NCBI GenBank assembly: GCA_947625605.1
Contig: CANQOY010000002.1
Coordinates: 1 to 64,000 of the forward strand
Source: an uncultured Clostridia bacterium
GTDB taxonomy: Bacteria > Bacillota > Clostridia > Christensenellales > Borkfalkiaceae
DNA length: 64,000 nucleotides
Reading direction: 5' to 3'
The position numbers were made by a program, and so were the translations under genes. Positions 47,254 through 56,099 of this stretch are shown here, one piece after another. Under the pieces are notes generated by a model that saw only the letters and a program-made list of their open reading frames with translations, had not been told where the DNA came from and searched no databases. Position 1 is the first letter of the stretch. The number at the start of each line of letters is the position of its first letter.

Positions 47254-48528
47254 TTGCATCCTTACCTCGATGTCGCAGTCAAGAGCATTTCGGAGATGAT
47301 CCGCTTCGATTCGTCCCGGAAGAAACACAAACGCGGCGCTCCCTTCGGGCAGGGCGCCTATGAATGCCTGTGCCGTTTTCTCTCGGTCGCGGAGGAGCTC
47401 GGGTTCGAAACGCAAAACTACGACGGGTTTATCGGCGAAGTGACATTCGGCGAGGGTGAGGAGGAATTTGCCATCCTCTGCCACCTCGACGTCGTTCCCG
47501 CAGGCAGCGGATGGACAAAGGACCCCTTCGGCGGGATCGTGGAGGGCGGAAAGATCTGGGGACGCGGCGCCGTGGACGACAAGGGCCCCGCGGTGTGCTG
47601 CCTCTATGCGCTCAAAGCCCTCAAAGATTCGGGATTCGTCCCCTCCAAGAAGATCAAGCTCATCCTCGGCTGCAACGAGGAGGACGGCTGGGCATGTATC
47701 GACCACTACAATCAGGTGGCCGCCATGCCCGAGAGAGGCTTCTCCCCGGATGCAGACTTCCCCGTCATCTATGCGGAAAAGGGCATCCTCCATGTGCGGC
47801 TGCACTTCCCCACCAAGCGCCGCCCTCCCTTCCACTATCTCGAAGGCGGCACGAGCGCGAACATGGTGTGCGACTACTGCGAAGCGCGGCCCCGCGCCCT
47901 CACGGTGACGAAGGCGCAGGAACTCGGCTTAGAGATCGAGGGCAAAAAGCTCATCTCCCGCGGCAAGAGCGCGCACGGCTCTACCCCCGAAAAGGGCGTG
48001 AACGCCATCGAGCCCGTCTTTCGGTTCTTTATGGAAAAGAGCGAGGCGGTGCGGCGGGCGTACGAGTGCCTCTTCGAGGACATCTACGGCCTGAAAGGCC
48101 TTCACGACGAGACGGGCTACCTCACCCTCTCCCCCAACATCGTCAAGTTCCGCAAGCACGACCTGCAAGTCACCTGCGATATCCGCTACCCCGCGACGGC
48201 GGACGTGAACGACATCCACGCAACGCTGAGGAAGTTCGGCGTCCACTACGAGACGCTCCACCATCAGGCGCCGCTCATGCTCGGCAAGGACAGCGAGCTC
48301 GTGCAGACGCTGCTCGGCGTCTATGAAGAGTGCACGGGCAAGCGGGCGCAGCCCATCGCCATCGGCGGGGGGACGTATGCGCGGGCGCTCAAATACGGCG
48401 CGGCCTTCGGCCCCGAGATGGAGGGCGACGAGGCCGTCATCCATCAGGCGGACGAATACATCACCATCGAACGCGTCAACCTGCTCCTCGAAATCTATCA
48501 GAAGGCGATCGAAAAACTCACCGCCTGA
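47254..48528 (+). CDS. M20-family dipeptidase (PepV/Sapep-like)
   Basis: ILCHLDVVPAG...WGRGAVDDKGPAVCCLYALKAL...LILGCNEEDGW...SAHGSTPEKGVNAI. TTG start 47254 with AGGAGG SD inferred. Confidence 0.9.
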   Translation: MHPYLDVAVKSISEMIRFDSSRKKHKRGAPFGQGAYECLCRFLSVAEELGFETQNYDGFIGEVTFGEGEEEFAILCHLDVVPAGSGWTKDPFGGIVEGGKIWGRGAVDDKGPAVCCLYALKALKDSGFVPSKKIKLILGCNEEDGWACIDHYNQVAAMPERGFSPDADFPVIYAEKGILHVRLHFPTKRRPPFHYLEGGTSANMVCDYCEARPRALTVTKAQELGLEIEGKKLISRGKSAHGSTPEKGVNAIEPVFRFFMEKSEAVRRAYECLFEDIYGLKGLHDETGYLTLSPNIVKFRKHDLQVTCDIRYPATADVNDIHATLRKFGVHYETLHHQAPLMLGKDSELVQTLLGVYEECTGKRAQPIAIGGGTYARALKYGAAFGPEMEGDEAVIHQADEYITIERVNLLLEIYQKAIEKLTA

Positions 48529-48542
48529 TCTGCAAAACATTT

Positions 48543-48584
48543 ACGGCCCGCCGTGCGCTGCACGGCGGGCCGTATTCTCTTTTC
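48543..48584. terminator. Bidirectional terminator between dipeptidase (+) and ileS (-)
   Basis: 14-bp perfect stem acggcccgccgtgc-gct...gcacggcgggccgt, followed by attctctttt. Confidence 0.75.
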
Positions 48585-48608
48585 CGCATATTTTTTTCTT
48601 GCAAAGTT

Positions 48609-51600
48609 TTACAGCTTCACGAGCGTGACCGTGGCGGGATCGCCGTTGATATCGAGGGTGCGCGTAAAGCCTTCCGCCGTGCCCGCCTCAACTCTTTCGG
48701 CAAGGACGTCCTTGGCGAAAGCGGCGCGCTCCAACATCTTTTTCGCCCTCCCCTCTGCGACATGGTATACCGCAATGCGGTCTGTGACCTCGAATCCCGC
48801 GTCTTTCCGCATCGTCTGGATCTTGGAGACGAGCTCGCGCTCCGCCCCCTCGTCGAGCAGTTCCTCGGTGAGATGGGTATCGAGCGCGACGGTGATGCCG
48901 TAGCCCTGCGCCGTCGCGAATCCCTCGGCGGAAGAAGTGAAGATCTGCAAGTCCTCTTCGAGCAGCGTCACTTCGCCGTCGTCAAAGGTATACGAGCCGC
49001 CGTTGCGGATCGCTTCGACGACCTCCTTTGCGTTGCAGGTGCTCAAAAATTCCGTGATGCGGCGCAGTTTCTTCCCGTATTTGGGGCCGAGCGTGCGGAG
49101 CTGCGGTTTGAGCGTATAGCTGACGAGGTCCTCCGCCCCCGTGATCTTTTTGAGCTTCTTCACGTTGAGCTCGTCCAGCGTGACCGCTTCGAGTTCGCCT
49201 TCGATGGCAAGCGCGCGGTCGGAGGCGACGAGCATCTCCGCGAGCGGCTGGCGGTTTTTGAGGTTGCCCGCCGCACGGGCGCTCCTGCCGAGTTCCACCA
49301 CTTTCAGCACGTCCTCCATTCCCGCCTCCAAGGCCTCGTTGACCCATACCATGTCCGCGACAGGGTAGTCACAGAGGTGCACGGAGATGGGCGCGGCGGG
49401 GTAGAATGCGGGGACGAGGTTGCGGTACATCATCTCCGCCATGAACGGCGTGTAGGGCGCGATGAGCTTTGCGAGGGTGACGAGAACGGTATACAGCGTC
49501 GTATAGGCAGCCGCCTTGTCCTCCGTCATCCCCGACCCCCAATAGCGGTCGCGGCCGCGGCGGACGTACCAATTCGAGAGCTCGTCCGAGAAGTCCTGGA
49601 TCGCGCGCGCGCTGTCCGTGATATTGTACGCGGCGAGCAGGCGGTCCACTTCGCCCACGAGGGTGTTGAGTTTGGAGAGCACCCACCGATCCATGAGGGA
49701 GAGCTTGCAAGTGCGGATATCGTACCGCGAGGGGTCGTACCCATCGATCTCGGCGTAGAGCGTAAAGAACGCGTAGGTGTTCCAGAGCGTTCCCTGAAAC
49801 TTGCGCTGGCTCTCTGAGACGGCCTCTTCGCCGAAGCGCGAGGGCAGCCACGGGGCGCTGGTGGTGTAGAAGTACCACCTCACGGCGTCGGCGCCCTGCT
49901 TGTTGAGCACCGTCCACGGATCGACGACGTTGCCCTTGTGCTTCGACATCTTGATGCCGTTCTTATCGGTGACGAGCCCCAGACTGATGCAGTTTTTGAA
50001 GGGCGCGCGGTCGAAGAGAATGGTGGAGATGACGAGCAGGACATAGAACCAGCCCCGCGTCTGATCGACGGCCTCCGAGATGAAGTCGGCGGGGAAGGTC
50101 TCCTCGAAGAGATCCTTGTTCTCAAAGGGATAGTGGTACTGCGCAAAGGGCATGGAGCCCGAATCAAACCAACAGTCGATGACCTCGGGCGTGCGCTTCA
50201 TCTTGCCGCCGCACTTTTTGCAGGTGCAGAACAGCTGATCGACATAGGGACGGTGCAGTTCGGTATCCGCGGGCGCGCCCGTCTTTTCGCAGAGTTCCTG
50301 CCGCGAACCGATGACCTCGATCTCGCCGCAATCCTCGCATACCCACACGGGGAGGGGCGTGCCCCAATAGCGGTCGCGGGAGAGCCCCCAGTCGATGACG
50401 TTTTCGAGGAAGTTCCCCATCCTGCCCTCTTTGATGCTCTCGGGCATCCAATTCACCGAGCGGTTGGCGGCGATGAGCCTTTCCTTGACCTTGGTGACCT
50501 CGATGAACCAGCTCGCGCGGGCATAGTACAACAGGGGCGTATCGCACCGCCAGCAGTGGGGATAGCTGTGCTCGTAGGGCAATTTCTTGAAGAGCAGCCC
50601 CCGCCCTTTGAGCATGTCGAGAATGATCTTATCGGCGTCCTTTGCGAAGAGCCCGTCGAGTTCGGGGCAGCGCGCATCGAAGCGACCCCGTTCGTTGACG
50701 AGCTGGACGACGGGCAGACGATACTTCTTCCCGACGCGGTAGTCGTCCTCGCCGAATGCGGGCGCAATGTGCACGACGCCCGTGCCGTCGGTGAGCGTGA
50801 CATAGCCGTCGCAGACGACGTAGTAGGCCTTTTCTTTGAAGCTCCCTTTCGCCCAATCGAAGAGAGGCTCGTACATGGTACCCTCGTATTCGCTCCCCTT
50901 GCGGCGATCGACGACTTCAAAGTTCTCGAAGAACTTGCCCGCGAGCGCCTCGGCGAGGATATAGTGCGCGCCGTCCTCGGCGGCGATCTCCACATAGTCC
51001 TCGGCGGGATTCATGCAGAGGGCGACGTTGGAGGGAAGCGTCCACGGCGTCGTCGTCCATGCGAGGATGAAGGTGTTTTCCTTTCCCGCCACCTTGAAGC
51101 GGGCGATCGCGGAAGTCTCCTTCACATCCTTATAGCCCTGCGCGACCTCGTGCGACGAGAGCGCCGTGCCGCAGCGGGGGCAGTAGGGAACGATCTTGTG
51201 CCCCTTGTAGAGGAGCCCCTTCTTGTGCATCTCTTTGAGCGCCCACCAAACGGATTCGATGTAGTCGTTGTGATAGGTGACATAGGGATGCTCCATATCC
51301 ACCCAATAGCCGACGCGCTCGCTCATCTTTTCCCATTCGCTCTGGTACTTCCACACCGACTCCTTGCACTTCTTGTTGAAGGGCTCGATGCCGTACGTCT
51401 CGATCTGCTTCTTTCCGTCCAGCCCGAGCGACTTCTCCACTTCGAGTTCGACGGGAAGTCCGTGCGTATCCCAGCCCGCCTTGCGCAGGACATGGTAGCC
51501 CTTCATGGTGCGATAGCGGGGAATTGCGTCCTTTATCGAGCGCGTCAGAACGTGCCCGATATGGGGCTTGCCGTTCGCCGTGGGAGGGCCGTCGAAAAAG

Positions 51601-51725
51601 GAAAACTCCTCTCCCCCCTCGTTCTTCTCGACGGATCTTTCGAAGATATGATTCTCCTTCCAGAATGCAACGATCTCCTTCTCGCGCTCCACAAAATCAA
51701 GCGAAGTGTCTACCTTTTTGTACAT
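48609..51725 (-). CDS. ileS: Isoleucyl-tRNA synthetase
   Basis: FFDGPPTANGKPHIGHVLTRSIKDAIPRYRTMKGYHVLRKAGWDTHGLPVE; KMSKHKGNVVDPWTVL; QTRGWFYVLL; 1038 aa. Confidence 0.96.
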   Translation of the reverse strand: MYKKVDTSLDFVEREKEIVAFWKENHIFERSVEKNEGGEEFSFFDGPPTANGKPHIGHVLTRSIKDAIPRYRTMKGYHVLRKAGWDTHGLPVELEVEKSLGLDGKKQIETYGIEPFNKKCKESVWKYQSEWEKMSERVGYWVDMEHPYVTYHNDYIESVWWALKEMHKKGLLYKGHKIVPYCPRCGTALSSHEVAQGYKDVKETSAIARFKVAGKENTFILAWTTTPWTLPSNVALCMNPAEDYVEIAAEDGAHYILAEALAGKFFENFEVVDRRKGSEYEGTMYEPLFDWAKGSFKEKAYYVVCDGYVTLTDGTGVVHIAPAFGEDDYRVGKKYRLPVVQLVNERGRFDARCPELDGLFAKDADKIILDMLKGRGLLFKKLPYEHSYPHCWRCDTPLLYYARASWFIEVTKVKERLIAANRSVNWMPESIKEGRMGNFLENVIDWGLSRDRYWGTPLPVWVCEDCGEIEVIGSRQELCEKTGAPADTELHRPYVDQLFCTCKKCGGKMKRTPEVIDCWFDSGSMPFAQYHYPFENKDLFEETFPADFISEAVDQTRGWFYVLLVISTILFDRAPFKNCISLGLVTDKNGIKMSKHKGNVVDPWTVLNKQGADAVRWYFYTTSAPWLPSRFGEEAVSESQRKFQGTLWNTYAFFTLYAEIDGYDPSRYDIRTCKLSLMDRWVLSKLNTLVGEVDRLLAAYNITDSARAIQDFSDELSNWYVRRGRDRYWGSGMTEDKAAAYTTLYTVLVTLAKLIAPYTPFMAEMMYRNLVPAFYPAAPISVHLCDYPVADMVWVNEALEAGMEDVLKVVELGRSARAAGNLKNRQPLAEMLVASDRALAIEGELEAVTLDELNVKKLKKITGAEDLVSYTLKPQLRTLGPKYGKKLRRITEFLSTCNAKEVVEAIRNGGSYTFDDGEVTLLEEDLQIFTSSAEGFATAQGYGITVALDTHLTEELLDEGAERELVSKIQTMRKDAGFEVTDRIAVYHVAEGRAKKMLERAAFAKDVLAERVEAGTAEGFTRTLDINGDPATVTLVKL

Positions 51726-51934
51726 AAATTCTCCTTTTGCGGCCCGCCGCGTCCTTTCATCCGATTGCGAAGTTCTATTATAGCGGATTTTTCGTCAAAT
51801 GTAAAGCGTTTTCCCCGCAAGAGACGCCCCTGCTTGCAGAAAACGCATGGCACATTCCGCGTTCTTCTCCCGGCAAAGCGATCATATGAAAACGACGGGA
51901 TCGCTCCCGCCCGATTCCATGATAAATTACGATC

Positions 51935-52393
51935 TTAACTTTTTTTGGATGTACTCTTTATAGTGCGAATTGACCCGATCATTTCAATGATCGCTATGAT
52001 CAAAGTCACTCCTAAAAACATCGCGATTAAAATGGTATTCCAAATATTTGCATGAAACCCTGCCCCGTTCCCACCTGTTACATAGGCAAAATTAAAGACA
52101 TAATAATCGTTGTACAAATCAACAAGGTAAACGGAAATCAGCTTTATCAAAGAGAGACATAGCCCCGGGATTGCATACTTTTCTTTTGCCATGTGGAAAA
52201 GAAGTGCTTGTATCACCGTAACAATAAGAAAAACGCCCAGTGGGATGTACAGCCAGGTATCCGGAATTTTCATCCCGTTTGCCGAATGCGCAAATCCGCT
52301 CTGTGCTATTGAAATGATCGTGATTACGATCAGGAGTACATATAAAAGCGAAAGAATCACTTTTAGAGCAATTTTAGAGCGCAATTTCATCAA
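51935..52393 (-). CDS. Hypothetical membrane protein, ~4 TM helices
   Basis: MMKLRSKIALKVILSLLYVLLIVITIISIAQ...WLYIPLGVFLIVTVIQALLF...IWNTILIAMFLGVTLIIAIIEMIGSI; visibly lower GC than surroundings. Confidence 0.75.
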   Translation of the reverse strand: MMKLRSKIALKVILSLLYVLLIVITIISIAQSGFAHSANGMKIPDTWLYIPLGVFLIVTVIQALLFHMAKEKYAIPGLCLSLIKLISVYLVDLYNDYYVFNFAYVTGGNGAGFHANIWNTILIAMFLGVTLIIAIIEMIGSIRTIKSTSKKS

Positions 52394-52494
52394 GAAATCT
52401 CCTTTTTTTGAGTATCCCCCGAAAGAATTTGAGGCCCTCTATGCGGACATGGGTGCCCCGTAAGACCTCATACTGCCTGCGCTCCCGCTTGGGA

Positions 52495-52719
52495 TCACCC
52501 GAAGAGCCCTCTCCTCGGCCGCACGGTTTGAACATGAAACCCTGCGTCCGTCACGCAGGATGCGAGCGCCTCGTCGGGCAGGACGGTCTCCACAAATACC
52601 CAACCCTTCTTGAAATTCGCCTTCGCGCCCGTCACCCCGTCGAGGAGGAGCAACTTCCGCTCCACTCGTTCGGCACACTTCCTGCAACACAGATCCTCTA
52701 TCTCGATGACTTTCTTCAT
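52495..52719 (-). CDS. Heavy-metal-associated (HMA) domain protein with CCxxC motif
   Basis: MKKVIEIEDLCCRKCAERVERKLLLLDGVTGAKANFKKGWVFVETVLPDEALASCVTDAGFHVQTV; start trimmed from 52935. Confidence 0.78.
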   Translation of the reverse strand: MKKVIEIEDLCCRKCAERVERKLLLLDGVTGAKANFKKGWVFVETVLPDEALASCVTDAGFHVQTVRPRRGLFG

Positions 52720-52895
52720 AAGGACGATTATATCACCTTCCGCCACGTTTGTAAACGGATTCCGCCCCTTCGCCGCATTCCCCCGCGATTTTTCTTTCCG
52801 CACGAAAGCGCAAGCAGTGCGTTCGCCGTCCCGTCGCCGAGGGAGCGCCGCTTGCACGGCCCAAATAATTCCTGAGAAAAAATTTCGCCATACGG

Positions 52896-52924
52896 TTGCC
52901 ATTTGACGGACGGCTTGATATAAT
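52896..52924 (+). promoter_or_regulatory. Promoter of the 6S-like RNA
   Basis: TTGCCA-N17-TATAAT with extended TGa. Confidence 0.65.
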
Positions 52925-52930
52925 AAGAGT

Positions 52931-53113
52931 GACACCTGCGGTGTTCGGAGTTCGGGGAAACGTGATCCACAAAAAAACTTCGGGAGCTTCGGTCGGTCGG
53001 ACTATGCGAGGTCTGTACACGGTACGGAAAGTCTGATGCTCGGCCGCCGCGCACCCACCTGCGAGAAGCGGGTTAACTTTTTCCGAAGTGCGGCACAGGC
53101 GGATGTCTTTTTT
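52931..53113 (+). ncRNA. ssrS: Candidate 6S RNA
   Basis: ~183-nt noncoding transcript; complementary ends GACACCTGCGGTGTTCGGA / TCCGAAGTGCGGCACAGGCGGATGTC followed by tttttttatcttttttt; 5' GGUGUUCG and 3' GUGCGGCAC resemble 6S termini. Identity not confirmed by a covariance model. Confidence 0.6.
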
Positions 53114-53164
53114 TATCTTTTTTTCGCTCAAAAAAAATTTTTTGATGAAAGAGCGCAAAAACGG

Positions 53165-53193
53165 TTGCATGAATCGCGGCGTTATGGTATAAT
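53165..53193 (+). promoter_or_regulatory. Promoter upstream of the tRNA-Glu remnant and tRNA-Glu
   Basis: TTGCAT-N17-TATAAT with TGg. Confidence 0.65.
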
Positions 53194-53213
53194 CATTTGG
53201 CAATCGGAAATAC

Positions 53214-53303
53214 GGCCTTGTGATAAGGCGTAAGATAAGCGCCCTCTCACGGCGCAATCCAAGGTTCGCCCCGACCGAAGTTTCTATTGAGATCTAAGGT
53301 CGG
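53214..53303 (+). pseudogene. Degenerate tRNA-Glu copy
   Basis: ggccttgtgataaggcgtaagataagcgccctctcacggcgcaatccaaggttcg...taaggtcggca matches the intact tRNA-Glu through acceptor 5', D-arm and anticodon arm, but T-arm/acceptor 3' are disrupted. Confidence 0.7.
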
Positions 53304-53367
53304 CACAAGCGGGCATCGCCCGCGAAGTATTCCCGGCAACCGGGAATCGGTACAACAATTCAATTAC

Positions 53368-53442
53368 GGCCTTGTGGTCAAGCGGTTAAGACGGCGCCCT
53401 CTCACGGCGCAATCCCGGGTTCGATTCCCGGCAAGGTCACCA
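53368..53442 (+). tRNA. tRNA-Glu (anticodon CTC), CCA encoded
   Basis: GGCCTTGTGGTCAAGCGGTTAAGACGGCGCCCTCTCACGGCGCAATCCCGGGTTCGATTCCCGGCAAGGTCACCA; anticodon loop CTCTCAC. Confidence 0.95.
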
Positions 53443-53851
53443 TCAATAAATTGAGCGCCATTGCGGCGCTCTTTTTTTGTGCGTTTGGGAGGCGACTTTT
53501 TGGGCCTCTGGGAGGCGGGCGCGGGCGAGGATGAGCGAAAAGGACGGTACCATGTCCGAGAGCGGACGTTAAAAAAACGCTTGCAGGGAAGATTTTCAAT
53601 CAAACATTTTTTCGCAACCCGCGGACGTTTTGGAAAAAGATGTGTCCGCAGGTTTCATGGCGCACGCCGCTTTCAAAAACCGCGCGTCTCCGCCCTCCCC
53701 TTTCCGCCAAATCCCCCGCTTCCCGCCCGGCTCATCCTCTAAATCCCACATGAAAATGGGAATGCGGCGGTCTCCGCGGTTCGCACGGCATGCCCGAAAT
53801 ATAAGTTTAGGACAGATTTTGCAAGGTTACGCCATAAATCCCATGCCGCTC

Positions 53852-53880
53852 TTGTAATTATAATAGATTCATATTATAAT
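53852..53880 (+). promoter_or_regulatory. Promoter of the LytTR/AgrC-like operon
   Basis: TTGTAA-N17-TATAAT. Confidence 0.55.
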
Positions 53881-53902
53881 GTCGCGCAGGGGGAGAGCCA
53901 CT

Positions 53903-54613
53903 ATGAATATCGCAGTAATCGACGACGACGCTTCCACCGTGACCTATCTTACCGAGTACTTCGGGCGCTATGGCCAGCAGACGGATATGGAGTTTCGGGT
54001 CCGGCACTTTAAGGACGCCGAAAGTTTCCTCGCGAGCTATCGCGGGTCGGAATACTCCATCATCTTCATGGACATCGAGCTGCCCGGGATCAGCGGGATC
54101 GAGGCGGCGCACAGGCTGCGGTATAAAAACGACTCCGTCGTTCTGCTCTTCATCACGCGCATGGCGCAGTACGCGCAGAAAGGGTACGAGGTGAACGCGC
54201 TCGACTACATCGTAAAGCCGCTCCGCTATGCCGACTTCTGCCTCAAAGTGAAGAAGGCAATCAACGTATCGCGTGCGCTCGAGGCGCAGACGATCGCCGT
54301 CCAGACGGGGAACGGCGCGATCTGCATGACGACGGGAAAGATCATGTTCATCGAGGTGATGGGACATCAGCTGCGCTTCCACTCCGTGGACGACGTCATC
54401 GAGGTGCGCGGCACCCTCTCGGACATTGAAAAGCGGCTTGCGGGGCACGGATTTCTGCGCTGCAACAACTGCTATCTCGTCAACGTGCGTTTCGTAAACT
54501 GGGTGCGCGGCTACGACATCAACGTGGGCGGGCAGATCCTCAAAATCAGCCACCCGCGCCACAAACAGTTCATGAAGGACTTCATGGACCTCTACACGGG
54601 AGGGGGAAAATGA
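53903..54613 (+). CDS. LytTR-family response regulator (AgrA-like)
   Basis: MNIAVIDDDASTVTYLTEYFG...SIIFMDIELPGISGIEAAHRLR...ALDYIVKPL...HGFLRCNNCYLVNVRFVNWVRGYDINVGGQILKISHPRHKQF. Confidence 0.92.
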   Translation: MNIAVIDDDASTVTYLTEYFGRYGQQTDMEFRVRHFKDAESFLASYRGSEYSIIFMDIELPGISGIEAAHRLRYKNDSVVLLFITRMAQYAQKGYEVNALDYIVKPLRYADFCLKVKKAINVSRALEAQTIAVQTGNGAICMTTGKIMFIEVMGHQLRFHSVDDVIEVRGTLSDIEKRLAGHGFLRCNNCYLVNVRFVNWVRGYDINVGGQILKISHPRHKQFMKDFMDLYTGGGK

Positions 54614-55947
54614 GCGTAGAGACCGCCCTTTGGATGATGGCTTTCATGTACCCCGTCTTTCTCGCCGAGCTGTTGACGGCGGAGGGAATGCTCGTGAGCG
54701 CGAGCAAGCGGCGGCCGTATTTTTGGGTATTTCTCATCTCGGGCATTGTTCTGCTCGTCGCCGTGGTCTTTGCCGTATGTTGTTTCATGACGCTTTGCAA
54801 CGGGAACGCGATCGCGGGAGCCGTCGGCTACTTTCTCGTCTTTTTGTGCACGCTCGTCATCCTCAGGGTGTGTTTCGAAGTTCCGTTCAAGGTCCTCCTC
54901 TTCTTCGGTACGGGAGCGTACGCCTTCCAGAACCTCTGCTACCGCCTCGCCTCCGTCTTGGAGATCACGGGCGTCGTGGGGATGCTCGGCAATTACATCG
55001 GCTACGGTTGGGCGGACTTTGCGGTACACCTCGGCCTCTTCCTCGTCTCGGCCGTCCTCTTTTGGTTTCTCTTCGTGCGGAAGGTGCGCAGGCAGGGCAT
55101 GGAGAACCTATATAGCTGGAACGTGCTCCTCCTCTCCCTCGTCACCCTCATCATCACGATCGTGCTCTGCTCGGTGACGAACAGCTATTGGTGGATGAGC
55201 CCGCAGCTCAGCCTCGTCAACTACTGTTCCGCCATCGTGGGCAACGGGTTTATCCTCTGGATCCAATCGGGAATGCTCGAACGGGTGGCGCTCAAAAGCG
55301 ACATCGAGACGGTGCGCAACCTCTGGCAGCAGGACAAGCGGCAATACGAGATCGCGCGGGAGACCATCGACCTCATCAACATCAAGTGCCACGACATGAA
55401 GCACAAGATCCGCGCCCTGAACGCCGGGAGCGGGCTCTCCACGGAGGAAACGGCGGAGATCGAAAAGTGCATCTCCATCTACGACGCGAAAGTCTCCACG
55501 GGCTGCGAGCCCATCGACGTGCTCCTCACCGAAAAGGAACTCATCTGCAACGCCGCGGGCATCCGCCTCAGCTGCATGGTAGACGGCAAGCCGCTCGGCT
55601 ATATCCGCGACTACGACCTCTATTCCCTCTTCGGCAATCTCCTCTCCAACGCCATCGAGGCGGTGCGCGGCATACAGGATGAGGACCGCCGCTGCATCGA
55701 CCTCACCGTGCGCAACTGCGGAGGGATCACGGTCATCAACTGCTCGAACTATTACGAAGGCGAGCTCCGCCTCGAAAACGGGATCCCCGCGACGAGCAAG
55801 CGCGACATCGCGAACCACGGGTTCGGCATGAAGAGCATGGCGATGCTCGCCCAAAAGTACGGCGGGCAGCTCGATTTCTCGTACGACGGCGGCGTTTTTA
55901 CCGTCAATCTTGCCTTCCCCGTGAAGGAGAAAGCGCTCTCCGCATAG
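54610..55947 (+). CDS. GHKL-domain sensor histidine kinase (AgrC-like)
   Basis: Multi-TM N-terminus; INIKCHDMKHKIRAL; DYDLYSLFGNLLSNAIEAV; HGFGMKSMAMLAQKYGG; ATGA overlap with the regulator. Confidence 0.92.
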   Translation: MSVETALWMMAFMYPVFLAELLTAEGMLVSASKRRPYFWVFLISGIVLLVAVVFAVCCFMTLCNGNAIAGAVGYFLVFLCTLVILRVCFEVPFKVLLFFGTGAYAFQNLCYRLASVLEITGVVGMLGNYIGYGWADFAVHLGLFLVSAVLFWFLFVRKVRRQGMENLYSWNVLLLSLVTLIITIVLCSVTNSYWWMSPQLSLVNYCSAIVGNGFILWIQSGMLERVALKSDIETVRNLWQQDKRQYEIARETIDLINIKCHDMKHKIRALNAGSGLSTEETAEIEKCISIYDAKVSTGCEPIDVLLTEKELICNAAGIRLSCMVDGKPLGYIRDYDLYSLFGNLLSNAIEAVRGIQDEDRRCIDLTVRNCGGITVINCSNYYEGELRLENGIPATSKRDIANHGFGMKSMAMLAQKYGGQLDFSYDGGVFTVNLAFPVKEKALSA

Positions 55948-56012
55948 GGTCTGGCATAACAATGCAAAATTGAGTATCTCCGTGTAAGAATAGGACAAAA
56001 AATGAAAGATTA

Positions 56013-56051
56013 GGGCATCCCCATTGACGGGTGCCCTTTTCTTTTTATAAT
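56013..56051 (+). promoter_or_regulatory. Overlapping terminator-like hairpin and promoter before the esterase gene
   Basis: gggcatccccattgacgggtgccc + ttttcttttt; TTGACG (56024-56029)-N16-TATAAT (56046-56051). Confidence 0.55.
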
Positions 56052-56099
56052 GTCATACCGCAAGACAAAAAGCTCATATAAGAGCTTGGGAGGAAAACA

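Noticed and set aside
51726-51930. Possible T-box riboswitch upstream of ileS
   Set aside because: Promoter TTTACA-N17-TATAAT leaves only a ~70-nt leader; no T-box sequence or terminator/antiterminator seen.
44448-53561. 17-bp identity cggtaccatgtccgaga at 44448 and 53545 as a dispersed intergenic element
   Set aside because: One chance 17-mer match in 64 kb is not improbable, and shorter parts recur in coding sequence through codon bias.
53364-53603. Small minus-strand ORFs over the tRNA (…LAGNRTRDCAVRGRRLNRLTTRP; …LPGIEPGIAP)
   Set aside because: Well-known spurious translations of the antisense of a tRNA gene.
53461-53742. 93-aa ORF upstream of the LytTR/AgrC pair as a candidate AgrD
   Set aside because: Long, Arg-rich, no SD, no AgrD-like leader or Cys/acidic tail pattern.
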